Notes under the pieces: generated by a model
What the model was told of the DNA's origin: nothing
Database searches by the model: none
Seen by the model: the letters and a program-made list of their open reading frames with translations, nothing else
Source: an uncultured Spirochaetia bacterium
Lineage (GTDB): Bacteria; Spirochaetota; Spirochaetia; CAKZLE01
Assembly: GCA_937125225.1 (NCBI GenBank)
Contig: CAKZLE010000020.1
Coordinates: 62,001 to 126,000 of the forward strand
Reading direction: 5' to 3'
DNA length: 64,000 bases
Shown here: positions 41,814 to 50,525 of the stretch, one piece after another
Layout: every line of letters starts with the position of its first letter
Numbering within the stretch: the first letter of the stretch is position 1
Position numbers and translations under genes: made by a program

Positions 41814-42665
41814 ATGAAGAAAGATATTGATGTATTCAAGAAAGAGTTAGCCGAAACGGTAGATTTCCTAAAAGGGAGATTGAACCGTAAGGCAGATATT
41901 GGGATCATTCTCGGTAGTGGGCTTGGAGAGCTTGCCGGGGAACTTGAGAACAGGGTGACTATCCCCTATGCTGAGATCCCCAACTTTCCAGCCTCCACTG
42001 CACCGGGGCATGAGGGCCAGTTGGTCATCGGGGATCTCGGTGGGAAGACCCTGTTCTGTATGCAGGGAAGATTCCACTACTATGAAGGCTATGATATGGA
42101 GACTATCGTCTACCCGATCTATGTCATGAAATCGATGGGTATCGATAACCTGATCGTGACCAATGCGGCAGGATGTGTGAATGCTGATTGGAATGTCGGG
42201 GATCTGATGTTGATCAAGGATCATATCAAGCTGCTTCCGGACAGCCCCGTAAGAGGCCCAAATTGTGAGGACTTCGGGATGCGATTCTTCGATATGTCAG
42301 ATGTCTATACCAAAGAACTCAGAGATATCGCAAAGAAGACTGCAGCAGAGCAGGGCTTGGAGATCAGAGAGGGCGTCTACTATCTTTATCCGGGGCCAAA
42401 CTTCGAGACTCCTGCAGAGATCAGAATGATCAGGACCCTTGGTGGTGATGCCGTAGGTATGTCGACAGTCCCAGAGGCGATCGCGGCTGCCTATCTTTCT
42501 ATGAGACTCCTTGGTATCACCTGCCTTACGAACATGGCATCAGGAATCCTCGATGAGAAGCTGACTACAGAAGAGGTGATCGAGACCGGCATGAAGGTAA
42601 AAGATACATTTATTAGATTACTCAAGGGGGTCATCAGCTCTTGGGAGATAGGGAGTGACGACTAA
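41814..42665 (+). CDS. punA: Purine nucleoside phosphorylase
   Basis: The 283-residue family 2 (trimeric) phosphorylase has GSGLGELAG (phosphate-binding loop), PGHEGQL, and the base-site PGPNFETPAEIR with Glu and LTNMASGI with Asn, the residues that bind 6-oxopurines in PNP. MTA phosphorylases carry Ser/Asp at these places. The start follows AGGAG. It closes the operon, so a purine nucleoside (or deoxynucleoside) is split to the sugar-1-phosphate used by the isomerase. Confidence 0.88.
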   Translation: MKKDIDVFKKELAETVDFLKGRLNRKADIGIILGSGLGELAGELENRVTIPYAEIPNFPASTAPGHEGQLVIGDLGGKTLFCMQGRFHYYEGYDMETIVYPIYVMKSMGIDNLIVTNAAGCVNADWNVGDLMLIKDHIKLLPDSPVRGPNCEDFGMRFFDMSDVYTKELRDIAKKTAAEQGLEIREGVYYLYPGPNFETPAEIRMIRTLGGDAVGMSTVPEAIAAAYLSMRLLGITCLTNMASGILDEKLTTEEVIETGMKVKDTFIRLLKGVISSWEIGSDD

Positions 42666-42748
42666 ACAGGGGTTCTTGTTTGAGTATCTTCTTTCGTATT
42701 CACCGTATGAGGCTCAAACCGTATTGCTCTTCTCGATTTCTGAGTTGA

Positions 42749-42795
42749 TCATCTTATAGATGATAAATATCCTGACCATTTGGTCAGGAACGTTT
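42749..42795 (+). other. Two hairpins before the DEAD helicase (terminator or leader structure)
   Basis: ATCATC/GATGAT (42749-42765) and TCCTGACC/GGTCAGGA with loop ATTT (42770-42789, followed by AACGTTTTT) lie 80-125 bases after the phosphorylase stop. The second could terminate the salvage operon; both could also structure the helicase leader. Confidence 0.5.
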
Positions 42796-42867
42796 TTGAG
42801 GGATTCACTTTTTCTCAGATCCTCTATACCCTAGGTATTTCCTACTCTTCACTACAAGGAAGCATAT

Positions 42868-44010
42868 ATGTCTTTTAAGACTTTGGGATTATCGAATGCA
42901 TTACTCCCTGAACTGGCAGCACAGGAATTCTTAGAACCCTATCCGATTCAGTCAGAGGCAATCCCAGCGATCCTTGAGATGCGAGATGTCCTCGGTATCG
43001 CAGGGACAGGTTCAGGAAAGACTGCGAGTTATGTCCTTCCTATTCTGACGAACCTTCAGAAGATTCAGACAAAACGAGATAGACATATTCATGTTCTGGT
43101 ACTAGTACCGACACGGGAACTAGCAGGACAGGTCAATGAGGTCTTCGCCACCTTTGCAGGGAGCTTCAAGAAGAAGATACGATCGAGAGCAGTATTCGGA
43201 GGAGTATCGATCAATCCTCAGATGATGGGTATGCAGCATACAGATATACTTGTCGCAACTCCTGGTAGACTGCTACAACTCGTAGAGTCAAAAGCGGTAC
43301 ATTTCTCAGATCTGAAGACTCTCGTCCTCGATGAGGCCGATAAGATGCTCAATACTGCCTTCACTGAAGAGATGAATCAGATCATAGCGATGCTTCCTGC
43401 AAAGAGACAGAACCTGCTCTACTCAGCAACCCTCAATGACAATGTGAAACAGATTCATCAGATCCTCCTGCACGATCCCCTTGTGATCAAGGTAGAAGCA
43501 GAAGAGACCGATATAGATCTTATCGAACAGGCTGCCTATATGGTGGCTGAGAGCGAGAAGGGCCCTATGCTGCGATATCTGATCCATACCTGCGAGATGA
43601 AACAGGTCCTTGTCTTCACCTCCTCTGTCACGAGAGCAGACAGGGTAGCGGAGAAACTCAGGAAGAATGGGATCGAGGCACGTGCGATCCACAGGAAGAA
43701 GTCTCAGGGAGCACGAACTGATCTTCTGACGAAGTTCAAGAATGGTAAACTACCGGTATTGGTCTCAACTGATATCCTCGCCCGTGGTATCGACATCGAG
43801 TATCTTCCCTATGTGGTCAATTACGAGTTGCCTCGTTCTCCTAAGATGTTCATTCATAGGATTGGACGAACGGGAAGGGCTCAAAGACATGGTAAGGCTA
43901 TATCTTTGATATCACCGGAAGAGGAACACCACTTCTGGATCATAGAGAAGAAGATGAACAAGTTCGTCGACAGAATCAAGACTGATGATCTCGATCTCTC
44001 ACGAGTTTGA
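42868..44010 (+). CDS. DEAD-box RNA helicase
   Basis: The 380-residue protein has the Q-motif PYPIQSEAIP, AGTGSGKT, PTREL, DEAD (VLDEADKM), SAT, and HRIGRTGR. It lacks a long C-terminal tail. DEAD-box enzymes of this size remodel RNA in ribosome assembly or mRNA turnover. The start follows AAGGAA, 6 nt upstream. A leader with hairpins may regulate it (cold response is a known theme for such genes). Confidence 0.93.
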   Translation: MSFKTLGLSNALLPELAAQEFLEPYPIQSEAIPAILEMRDVLGIAGTGSGKTASYVLPILTNLQKIQTKRDRHIHVLVLVPTRELAGQVNEVFATFAGSFKKKIRSRAVFGGVSINPQMMGMQHTDILVATPGRLLQLVESKAVHFSDLKTLVLDEADKMLNTAFTEEMNQIIAMLPAKRQNLLYSATLNDNVKQIHQILLHDPLVIKVEAEETDIDLIEQAAYMVAESEKGPMLRYLIHTCEMKQVLVFTSSVTRADRVAEKLRKNGIEARAIHRKKSQGARTDLLTKFKNGKLPVLVSTDILARGIDIEYLPYVVNYELPRSPKMFIHRIGRTGRAQRHGKAISLISPEEEHHFWIIEKKMNKFVDRIKTDDLDLSRV

Positions 44011-44077
44011 TTCGACATACGCACAGAAACCCCGTATACTTCTTTTTAGATGAACCTGTTATGTAAAAGGAGCTCTC

Positions 44078-45016
44078 TTGCCTGAACCACCGGTCACTGA
44101 ATATCTTTATGTCATCAACTACCCGACCTTCGAGCGGGAGCTTGCGCTTCTTGAGATGCGTACACTCTTTGGTATAGAGGCTGAGAAGAAATATATCCTC
44201 TCTGATATTCATATTCCTCCCTCCCGAAGTGCCTTCATCAAATGCTGTATCACAGTCATCTATAAGACAGACTCCCTTGAGTCTCTCAAAGAGCTTCTGA
44301 GAGAGCTTCCTCTGAGCTTCGAAGAGTTCAAATTCGCCCGGTTCTCAGTCCCAGGCGGTGGGCTCGGTTACCATGATTGGTTGCAGATTGCTGCTGAACT
44401 CGGTGCCCTCATCAACGGTGAGGTCGAAATGTACACCCCAGAGCATCTTCTTGGTATCACCTGTCTCGAGGGACAGTGGATCTTCGGGGTCTACGAGAAC
44501 AGCGATACCTCCTGGAATAACCATGATCTGAAACCTCATACCTATAGTAACGCTCTTACCGTCAGGACCGCACGATCCCTCGTGAATATTGCAGTCGGAC
44601 CGACGACTGATATCTCCTTGGTAGATCCCTGCTGTGGCATTGGTACGGTGGTCATCGAAGCAGCCTCCATGGGAATAGATGTCAAAGGGTATGAACTCAA
44701 TTGGCCTATTGCTGATAAGGCCAATAAGAACCTTAACTATTTCGGCTTTGATAGACTTGTGACAAAGCAGGACATGCATAAGATCACCGAGACTTTTCAA
44801 GCGGCGATCCTTGATCTTCCCTATGGTATCTTCACCCATACGACACCTGAGAAACAGCAGGCTCTGATCAAGAGTCTTCGACATATCTCAAAACGCTGTG
44901 TGATCATCACTTTTGAAGATATGGATGAGATCATAGAGACTGCAGGGTTTACCATCGTAGATCGAGCTACGGTCAATAAGGGACAGTTCAAGCGGATCAT
45001 CACTGTAGGTGAATGA
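44078..45016 (+). CDS. TRM11-like RNA methyltransferase
   Basis: The 312-residue protein has a C-terminal Rossmann methyltransferase domain of the UPF0020/TRM11 group: DPCCGIGTVVIEAA (SAM motif) and the catalytic LDLPYGIFT (a D-x-P-Y variant of the N/D-P-P-Y motif). The N-terminal half may be an RNA-binding THUMP-like region. Start is TTG at 44078 preceded by AAAGGAG with 6 nt spacing. It may methylate tRNA guanine; the target is inferred from family. Confidence 0.85.
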   Translation: MPEPPVTEYLYVINYPTFERELALLEMRTLFGIEAEKKYILSDIHIPPSRSAFIKCCITVIYKTDSLESLKELLRELPLSFEEFKFARFSVPGGGLGYHDWLQIAAELGALINGEVEMYTPEHLLGITCLEGQWIFGVYENSDTSWNNHDLKPHTYSNALTVRTARSLVNIAVGPTTDISLVDPCCGIGTVVIEAASMGIDVKGYELNWPIADKANKNLNYFGFDRLVTKQDMHKITETFQAAILDLPYGIFTHTTPEKQQALIKSLRHISKRCVIITFEDMDEIIETAGFTIVDRATVNKGQFKRIITVGE

Positions 45017-45017
45017 C

Positions 45018-45812
45018 CTAAACTATATCTTTACTAGTAATCTTAGTAAGTGATATTCCCGCAAACAGTATGATGAGTAGCGGAGTCACCACAAAGCTAT
45101 AACCGGCAACAGGATCTCCTCTCAGGATAGTGATAGCAGAGAAATATTCGAACGGGGTGATATATTTCAGAAAACCGAAAGACTCATGGATCCCTACGAG
45201 AAAGGTGAGTACATAGAGCAGTAGGGTGATCCCTGCTGCTATCGCACCAGTACGCTTTTGGTTCTTTGAGAGGACAGAGAGGCACAGCCCACCAGAGAGG
45301 AAGAGGACCATCACGACGAAGACGAAGAGGAAGTAGAGTGGGAGTCTTGTGAAGAACTCTTGGGTGGGCTCGAATCTCATGAAAGAGAAAAGGGTTCCGA
45401 CATAGAGGACTCCGGTAAAGATCAAAGAGTTTATCAGGGTTGCGACGAACTTCATCCTGATGATATGACTCCGAGTGACCGGCATCGTGAAGAGTGACTC
45501 TGAAGTCTTCTTACGCAGTTCCTTCGAGAGGATGTTCACTCCTGCAAGGACTGCATAGAGAGCTGCGAGCATCGTCAGATACTCCCCTATATAACTGAAA
45601 TAGCCTTCAGGTGTATTGAAATTGATCAGATCGAAGGAGAGTGCCTCATACATGGACTCAGGGAACATCTTCATGACCTCTGCGATATCGAACGACTCAT
45701 TTTGCAGTGTTCCCAATTCAGTACTAGCCCCACTGACAAGGGCAATGATCCCTATACACCAGATGATCAATCCTTTCAGGTTCGCTCTCAACTCTCGTAG
45801 AATGATATTCAT
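45018..45812 (-). CDS. ABC-2-type exporter permease
   Basis: The 264-residue membrane protein has about six helices and the ABC-2 membrane pattern. It is the third gene of a leftward exporter with a paralogous permease and an ATPase. Stop lies one base from the convergent methyltransferase. The cargo is unknown; architecture resembles bacitracin- or antimicrobial-resistance and YhaP-like exporters. Confidence 0.85.
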   Translation of the reverse strand: MNIILRELRANLKGLIIWCIGIIALVSGASTELGTLQNESFDIAEVMKMFPESMYEALSFDLINFNTPEGYFSYIGEYLTMLAALYAVLAGVNILSKELRKKTSESLFTMPVTRSHIIRMKFVATLINSLIFTGVLYVGTLFSFMRFEPTQEFFTRLPLYFLFVFVVMVLFLSGGLCLSVLSKNQKRTGAIAAGITLLLYVLTFLVGIHESFGFLKYITPFEYFSAITILRGDPVAGYSFVVTPLLIILFAGISLTKITSKDIV

Positions 45813-45825
45813 AGGTTCTATTCCT

Positions 45826-46626
45826 TTAGGTAGCAGATGCTATATTGCGTCTTTCGTATAACAGATAACTTGCCGCAATACTGAAAACAATCACGATAAG
45901 GCTGATCACCAGTCCGTAGGACCTCATGCTACCGGTCTCTGCTATGTAGGTGAACTTCACATAGGAGAAGGGTACGATGTATCCTAAGAACGTCTCATCG
46001 AGGATGGTATTGAAGGTGGCCAGAATATAACAACCGACTGAGAGTCCTACTGAGACTGACAAGGGAGAGTCTAGCTGTTTCACCAACATCGATATCAACA
46101 GACCTAGGGAGAAGAAGAGCCCCTCCATGAGAAAGATACCGAAGATCATGATCAGATAGGAGTGAATCTCAAAAGCTAGCCCTCCGGTATAGAGCCTGAT
46201 GAATAGATAGTTCGATAGACCGATGGTCGTTGCGAAGAGTATCAGGTGAATGAGATCAGCGAGGATCTTCTGTGTCAGAAGCTTGCTTCTGATGATAGGC
46301 TTAGTCAGCAGGAAGTCAGCGGTTCTCTCCATCTCCTCTGGTAATACGGCATGCAAACCCAGGTTTGCTGCAAATATCGCACCGAAGAGGACTAGATAGA
46401 GTCCCAGCATGGAGAAATATCCCAAGACCGTGGTGAAATCAGTATCCATACCGAAGGCCTTCAGGAACTCTTCGGGAAAATCGGCAAGGATATGTACGAG
46501 CATATCGCTGCTGAGTGTCTCGAACATCGTGAAATAGACCCAGGTAAAGGCTGTTATCGTAGTGAGCCAGATGATTGTGGTAAGCACACCTCTTTTTAGT
46601 TCCAACAGGAATGTCTTCATATTCAC
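45826..46626 (-). CDS. ABC-2-type exporter permease
   Basis: The 266-residue membrane protein is paralogous in layout to the next permease (LELKRGVLTTIIWLTTI N-terminus and RTADFLLTKPIIRSKLL). The start has GGTAGGTG upstream. It follows the ATPase stop directly, so the three are co-transcribed. Confidence 0.85.
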   Translation of the reverse strand: MNMKTFLLELKRGVLTTIIWLTTITAFTWVYFTMFETLSSDMLVHILADFPEEFLKAFGMDTDFTTVLGYFSMLGLYLVLFGAIFAANLGLHAVLPEEMERTADFLLTKPIIRSKLLTQKILADLIHLILFATTIGLSNYLFIRLYTGGLAFEIHSYLIMIFGIFLMEGLFFSLGLLISMLVKQLDSPLSVSVGLSVGCYILATFNTILDETFLGYIVPFSYVKFTYIAETGSMRSYGLVISLIVIVFSIAASYLLYERRNIASAT

Positions 46627-47505
46627 CTACCGATAATAGTTCATGAAGATCTCTTCAAGAGTAGGTTCTGCTATCTTCATATCGATGATCCGATGGTCTG
46701 CGACTAACGTCAATACCTTGTTTATATCACCACTATGGAGAAAAGACATCTCATTTCCCTTCTGGATGAACTCTGAGAAACCACCATCTGAGAAATCTGA
46801 GGCTTTCAGGGTATCACAGACGATGGAGTACTTGCGGTATGCCTCTCTATTGATCGAAGCTACGTCATCGATACGGATGATCTTACCCTCTTTGATGATG
46901 GCCAGCCGGTCACAGAGTTTCTGGACCTCACTGAGGATGTGAGAGGAGAACAGGACGGTAGATCCCTTCTGCTGTTCCTCTTTGATGATATCGAAGAATG
47001 TCTGCTGCATGAGTGGGTCAAGCCCTATCGTTGGTTCATCGAGAATGATGAGACTAGGGGAATGGAGAAGTCCCAAGACGATCCCGACTTTCTTCCTGTT
47101 TCCGAAGGATAGGGAGTCGAGTCTCCTCGAGGTGTCGATCTCTAATCGTTCAACGAGTTCGTTCATACGTTTGGTGCAGTCTTTCTTATAGAAACTCGCT
47201 GAGTAGGAGAGCATCTGTCCTACTCGCATCTTCTCATAGAAGAAGACCTCTCCTGGAAGATAGCCTATATCCTCACGAATAGAACTGCCGTCGGTGATGC
47301 AGTCTTTACCGAAGATGGTAGCACTCCCGCTCGTCGGAAAGATGAGCCCTACCAGTATTCTGAGAGTCGTTGTCTTTCCTGCCCCATTAGGACCGATGAA
47401 ACCGAAGATCTCACCCTTCTCAACAGAGAAGGAGACCCCATCGATCCCCCGGTTCTTCCCATACATCTTTGTCAGATCGTTGATCTCAATACTATGTGTT
47501 CCCAT
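46627..47505 (-). CDS. ABC exporter ATPase
   Basis: The 292-residue ATPase has Walker A GPNGAGKTT, signature LSFGNRKKVG (a diverged LSGGQ, as in ABC-2 exporters) and Walker B LIILDEPTIGLD. A C-terminal extension of about 80 residues is usual in this class. Start follows AGGAA. It powers the two membrane proteins downstream. Confidence 0.9.
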   Translation of the reverse strand: MGTHSIEINDLTKMYGKNRGIDGVSFSVEKGEIFGFIGPNGAGKTTTLRILVGLIFPTSGSATIFGKDCITDGSSIREDIGYLPGEVFFYEKMRVGQMLSYSASFYKKDCTKRMNELVERLEIDTSRRLDSLSFGNRKKVGIVLGLLHSPSLIILDEPTIGLDPLMQQTFFDIIKEEQQKGSTVLFSSHILSEVQKLCDRLAIIKEGKIIRIDDVASINREAYRKYSIVCDTLKASDFSDGGFSEFIQKGNEMSFLHSGDINKVLTLVADHRIIDMKIAEPTLEEIFMNYYR

Positions 47506-47652
47506 CTATTCCTCACTCTTCTCTTTACAGTGTAGGGGATAGCCGGGTAGGTGTAAATAACATTTGCATTTTTACCGATTTATAAGATAAAAGTGAATGG
47601 CTCTCTATGCATTTTCTATTCAGTCCCTTATGATTTGTCTCAAGGAGCGAAC

Positions 47653-49977
47653 ATGGATGAGATCAGACTGTCAGTCAGGCGTTTTGTCGAGGTTACCAAC
47701 GTCGGTGGAGATATAGATTCTTCTCGTGTCCCCTCCTTGAAAGCTGAAGCCATGCTCCTTGGGACAAGAGCTCATCAACGTATCCAGAAGAGTCATGGGG
47801 ATGAGTATGAGAGTGAAGTCTCCCTGAGTCATCGCTCAGCGGGTGAAGCTTATGATATTGTGATCTCCGGCCGTGCTGATGGACTCTTCTATGAGGAGAT
47901 GATACCGGTCATCGAAGAGATCAAAGGTGTCATGAAGCGGATAGAGAACCTTGAAGTCCCATACCCTGAACATCTTGCCCAGGCAAAATGCTATGCCTTC
48001 ATTCTCTCAGATAAGAACAAGGTCTCTGAGGTCAAGGTGAAGATGACCTATATCAGTCTCAAGAATGGCCATATCAGATATTTCGACTATTCATTTACTC
48101 ATGAGGAACTTGAAGTCTGGTTCCATAACCTTATCACCTCCTACCGAGCATGGAGGGATAAGGAGAACGCCTGGCTCGAGGTCTATAGAGAGTCCTCCTC
48201 AACACTTGAGTTCCCTTTTTCCTATAGGGCAAGTCAACTCGATCTGATGAGGCGGATCTATACTGGGATCAAACAGGAGAAGCAGATGTTCCTCCAGGCC
48301 CCTACAGGGACAGGGAAGACTCTCTCTACACTCTTCCCTGCACTTAAGGCGGTTGGGGAGGGGCTTGCAGGAAAGATATTCTATCTAACTGCGAAGACTG
48401 TCACCCGGAATGCTGCAAAAGGTGGTATCGCGACCTTGAGAGAACAGGGGCTCAAGGTCCGTTCCTTAGAGCTAGTCGCCAAGGGAAAGGCCTGTTTCTG
48501 TGAGTATGTGGATTGCAGACCGGAGGTCTGCCCTTATGCTAAAGGTTATTATGATCGAGCTCCAGAGGTGATCTTCGAGCTTCTCTCACACGAAGAGGAG
48601 TTCTACTTTCCCCTTATAGAGAGGGTCTCAAAAGAACATTTCCTGTGCCCCTTTGAACTCTCTCTGGACCTTTCGATCTGGTGTGACATCCTTCTGCTGG
48701 ACTACAACTATGCCTTCGACCCACATGTGAGACTACAGCGTTTCTTTCCTCCAGATGAGGAGGCAAACTATCTGTTTCTTGTAGATGAGGCCCATAACAT
48801 GGTAGAGAGAGCAAGAGAGATGTACAGTACAGAGCTCTCCTCCAAGGATATTTTGAAGATCAGGAAGGGGCTCGGACGAAAGGGACGGGGAATCAAGAAA
48901 CTCTTGGATGAGATTCTTCTTGCTATGACTATCTATGATGAAAAGCTTGTTCTGTTAGAGGAACTCGATGCTATAGCTGAACTGATTGAAAAGACGATCG
49001 ATAAGATCAATACCTTCATGCAGGAACATGTCGAATTCTCGCTTGAGATCGCCCTGCCTGATCTCTTTCACGATCTTCGACACTTCAGAGCCATGTATGA
49101 ACGGGAACATGAGGATTATCGCTTCTATCTAGAGAATAGGGAGGAGGAGGTCCTCCTCGTTCTGTACTGTATCGATACCAGACCGATCATGGAGGAGCGG
49201 TTGCAGGACTGCAGGTCCTCGATCTTCTTCTCTGCAACACTGCTTCCTCTCCCCTACTATGTTGAGCTTCTCAAAGAGTGTGATGACATCTATGCCTTCA
49301 TCTCTGAGAGTGCCTTCAGAAAAGAGCAGAGAAGACTCCTTGTTGGTCTTGATGTCACAAGTCGTTTCTCGAGAAGAGGTAGATCAGAGTATGAGAGAAT
49401 TGCCTCCTATCTCATCTCCATGGTATCTGCTAGATGCGGGAACTATATGGCCTTCTTTCCCTCCTATAGTTTTCTTGTATCGGTGAGAGAGGTCCTTGAG
49501 GAGCAGGAAATGGACTTCTTCCTCTCTGAACAGACCAAGTACATGAGTGAAGATGATCGAGATAGTTTTCTCTCCTCCTTCGATGAGGAGAGGGATCATG
49601 CTATGTTATCTCTCTGTGTACTTGGTGGGCTTTTTTCTGAAGGAATAGATCTTGTCGGGGACTCTCTGCTCGGAGTTGCTATCATCGGTACTGGGCTTCC
49701 CGGTCTCTCTACCCGTGGGAATATTTTGAAACAGTACTTCGAAGATCATGATAAGGACGGCTTTGATTATGCTAACCGTTATCCCGGTCTCAACAAGGTC
49801 CTTCAAGCAGCAGGCCGTGTGATCAGGTCTACCGATGACAGAGGAGTCATCCTCTTGTTGGATGGCAGATTTCAGAGTCCAGTCTACAAGGCTCTGTTAC
49901 CAGAAGAGTATGATGATGCTTGGTATGTCAGGTGTGAAGAGGTAAGCTCTGTTCTTGCAGAGTTCTGGGATAGTTGA
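47653..49977 (+). CDS. RecB-type nuclease fused to a DinG/XPD-like Fe-S helicase
   Basis: The 774-residue protein starts at the ATG behind AAGGAG (47653). Residues 35-115 match a RecB-family PD-(D/E)xK nuclease: GTRAH (His41), GRAD (Asp76), EEIK (Glu89, Lys91), and QAKCY (Gln110, Tyr114). After residue 190 comes an SF2 helicase of the DinG/XPD group with APTGTGKT, VDEAHNM, and a cysteine cluster (KACFCEYVDC, then CPY and CPFEL) that fits a [4Fe-4S] domain. It presumably processes DNA. Unusually, nuclease and helicase are fused. Confidence 0.82.
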   Translation: MDEIRLSVRRFVEVTNVGGDIDSSRVPSLKAEAMLLGTRAHQRIQKSHGDEYESEVSLSHRSAGEAYDIVISGRADGLFYEEMIPVIEEIKGVMKRIENLEVPYPEHLAQAKCYAFILSDKNKVSEVKVKMTYISLKNGHIRYFDYSFTHEELEVWFHNLITSYRAWRDKENAWLEVYRESSSTLEFPFSYRASQLDLMRRIYTGIKQEKQMFLQAPTGTGKTLSTLFPALKAVGEGLAGKIFYLTAKTVTRNAAKGGIATLREQGLKVRSLELVAKGKACFCEYVDCRPEVCPYAKGYYDRAPEVIFELLSHEEEFYFPLIERVSKEHFLCPFELSLDLSIWCDILLLDYNYAFDPHVRLQRFFPPDEEANYLFLVDEAHNMVERAREMYSTELSSKDILKIRKGLGRKGRGIKKLLDEILLAMTIYDEKLVLLEELDAIAELIEKTIDKINTFMQEHVEFSLEIALPDLFHDLRHFRAMYEREHEDYRFYLENREEEVLLVLYCIDTRPIMEERLQDCRSSIFFSATLLPLPYYVELLKECDDIYAFISESAFRKEQRRLLVGLDVTSRFSRRGRSEYERIASYLISMVSARCGNYMAFFPSYSFLVSVREVLEEQEMDFFLSEQTKYMSEDDRDSFLSSFDEERDHAMLSLCVLGGLFSEGIDLVGDSLLGVAIIGTGLPGLSTRGNILKQYFEDHDKDGFDYANRYPGLNKVLQAAGRVIRSTDDRGVILLLDGRFQSPVYKALLPEEYDDAWYVRCEEVSSVLAEFWDS

Positions 49978-50068
49978 GTCTCATAATCACAGAGGAGCTG
50001 TATTTTCTCAACGACTTCATAACAGTCCCCCCTCTCGTAGGTGTTCATACAAGATGGTTGAAAGACCG

Positions 50069-50356
50069 CTATACCAGAGTCATCTCATTGACGGTGAAAT
50101 CAACGATCGAGCCTTCAGTTGCCACCGAATATGCAGCAAGATCGTCATTCTTCATATGGTCCTGCCACAGCTCTCTGGTGCTCCAGTTCTCAAAGAAGAG
50201 GAAGATTGCTGGATTATCATTATCCTGATGAAGGTCGTACTGAAGACATCCCTCTTCTGCCCTTGTAGGTTCGATCAACTTTAATAATTCTTTCTTGACG
50301 AGTTCGACTCGATCTGGTTTTGTCTCTATTCTTGCTACGATAGTAAGGTTACTCAT
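50069..50356 (-). CDS. Small monooxygenase-like protein (ABM/YgiN family)
   Basis: The 95-residue protein has the ferredoxin-like ABM fold pattern: TIVARIETKPDRVELVKK, then GCLQYDLHQDND and FLFFENW. It could be a quinol monooxygenase such as YgiN or a non-catalytic homologue. The start follows AAAGGAG. The adjacent 91 bases to the left hold no clear element. Confidence 0.82.
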   Translation of the reverse strand: MSNLTIVARIETKPDRVELVKKELLKLIEPTRAEEGCLQYDLHQDNDNPAIFLFFENWSTRELWQDHMKNDDLAAYSVATEGSIVDFTVNEMTLV

Positions 50357-50525
50357 GTTTCACTCCTTTGTGACAATGATGGTATGAGAGTACTATGTCA
50401 TGAATCAGTTTTTTTGTAAAACGATACGGGTTTATAGATTTTTCTGGAATGAGATAAAAAACATAATTCATACATATTTCCTGTGTAGGATAGGGTATCA
50501 AAAAGATTATAAGGAAGAATCCATT

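Noticed and set aside
44345-44884. 179-residue open frame antisense to the TRM11-like methyltransferase
   Set aside because: Shadow of the real gene, with no start signals or recognisable domain.
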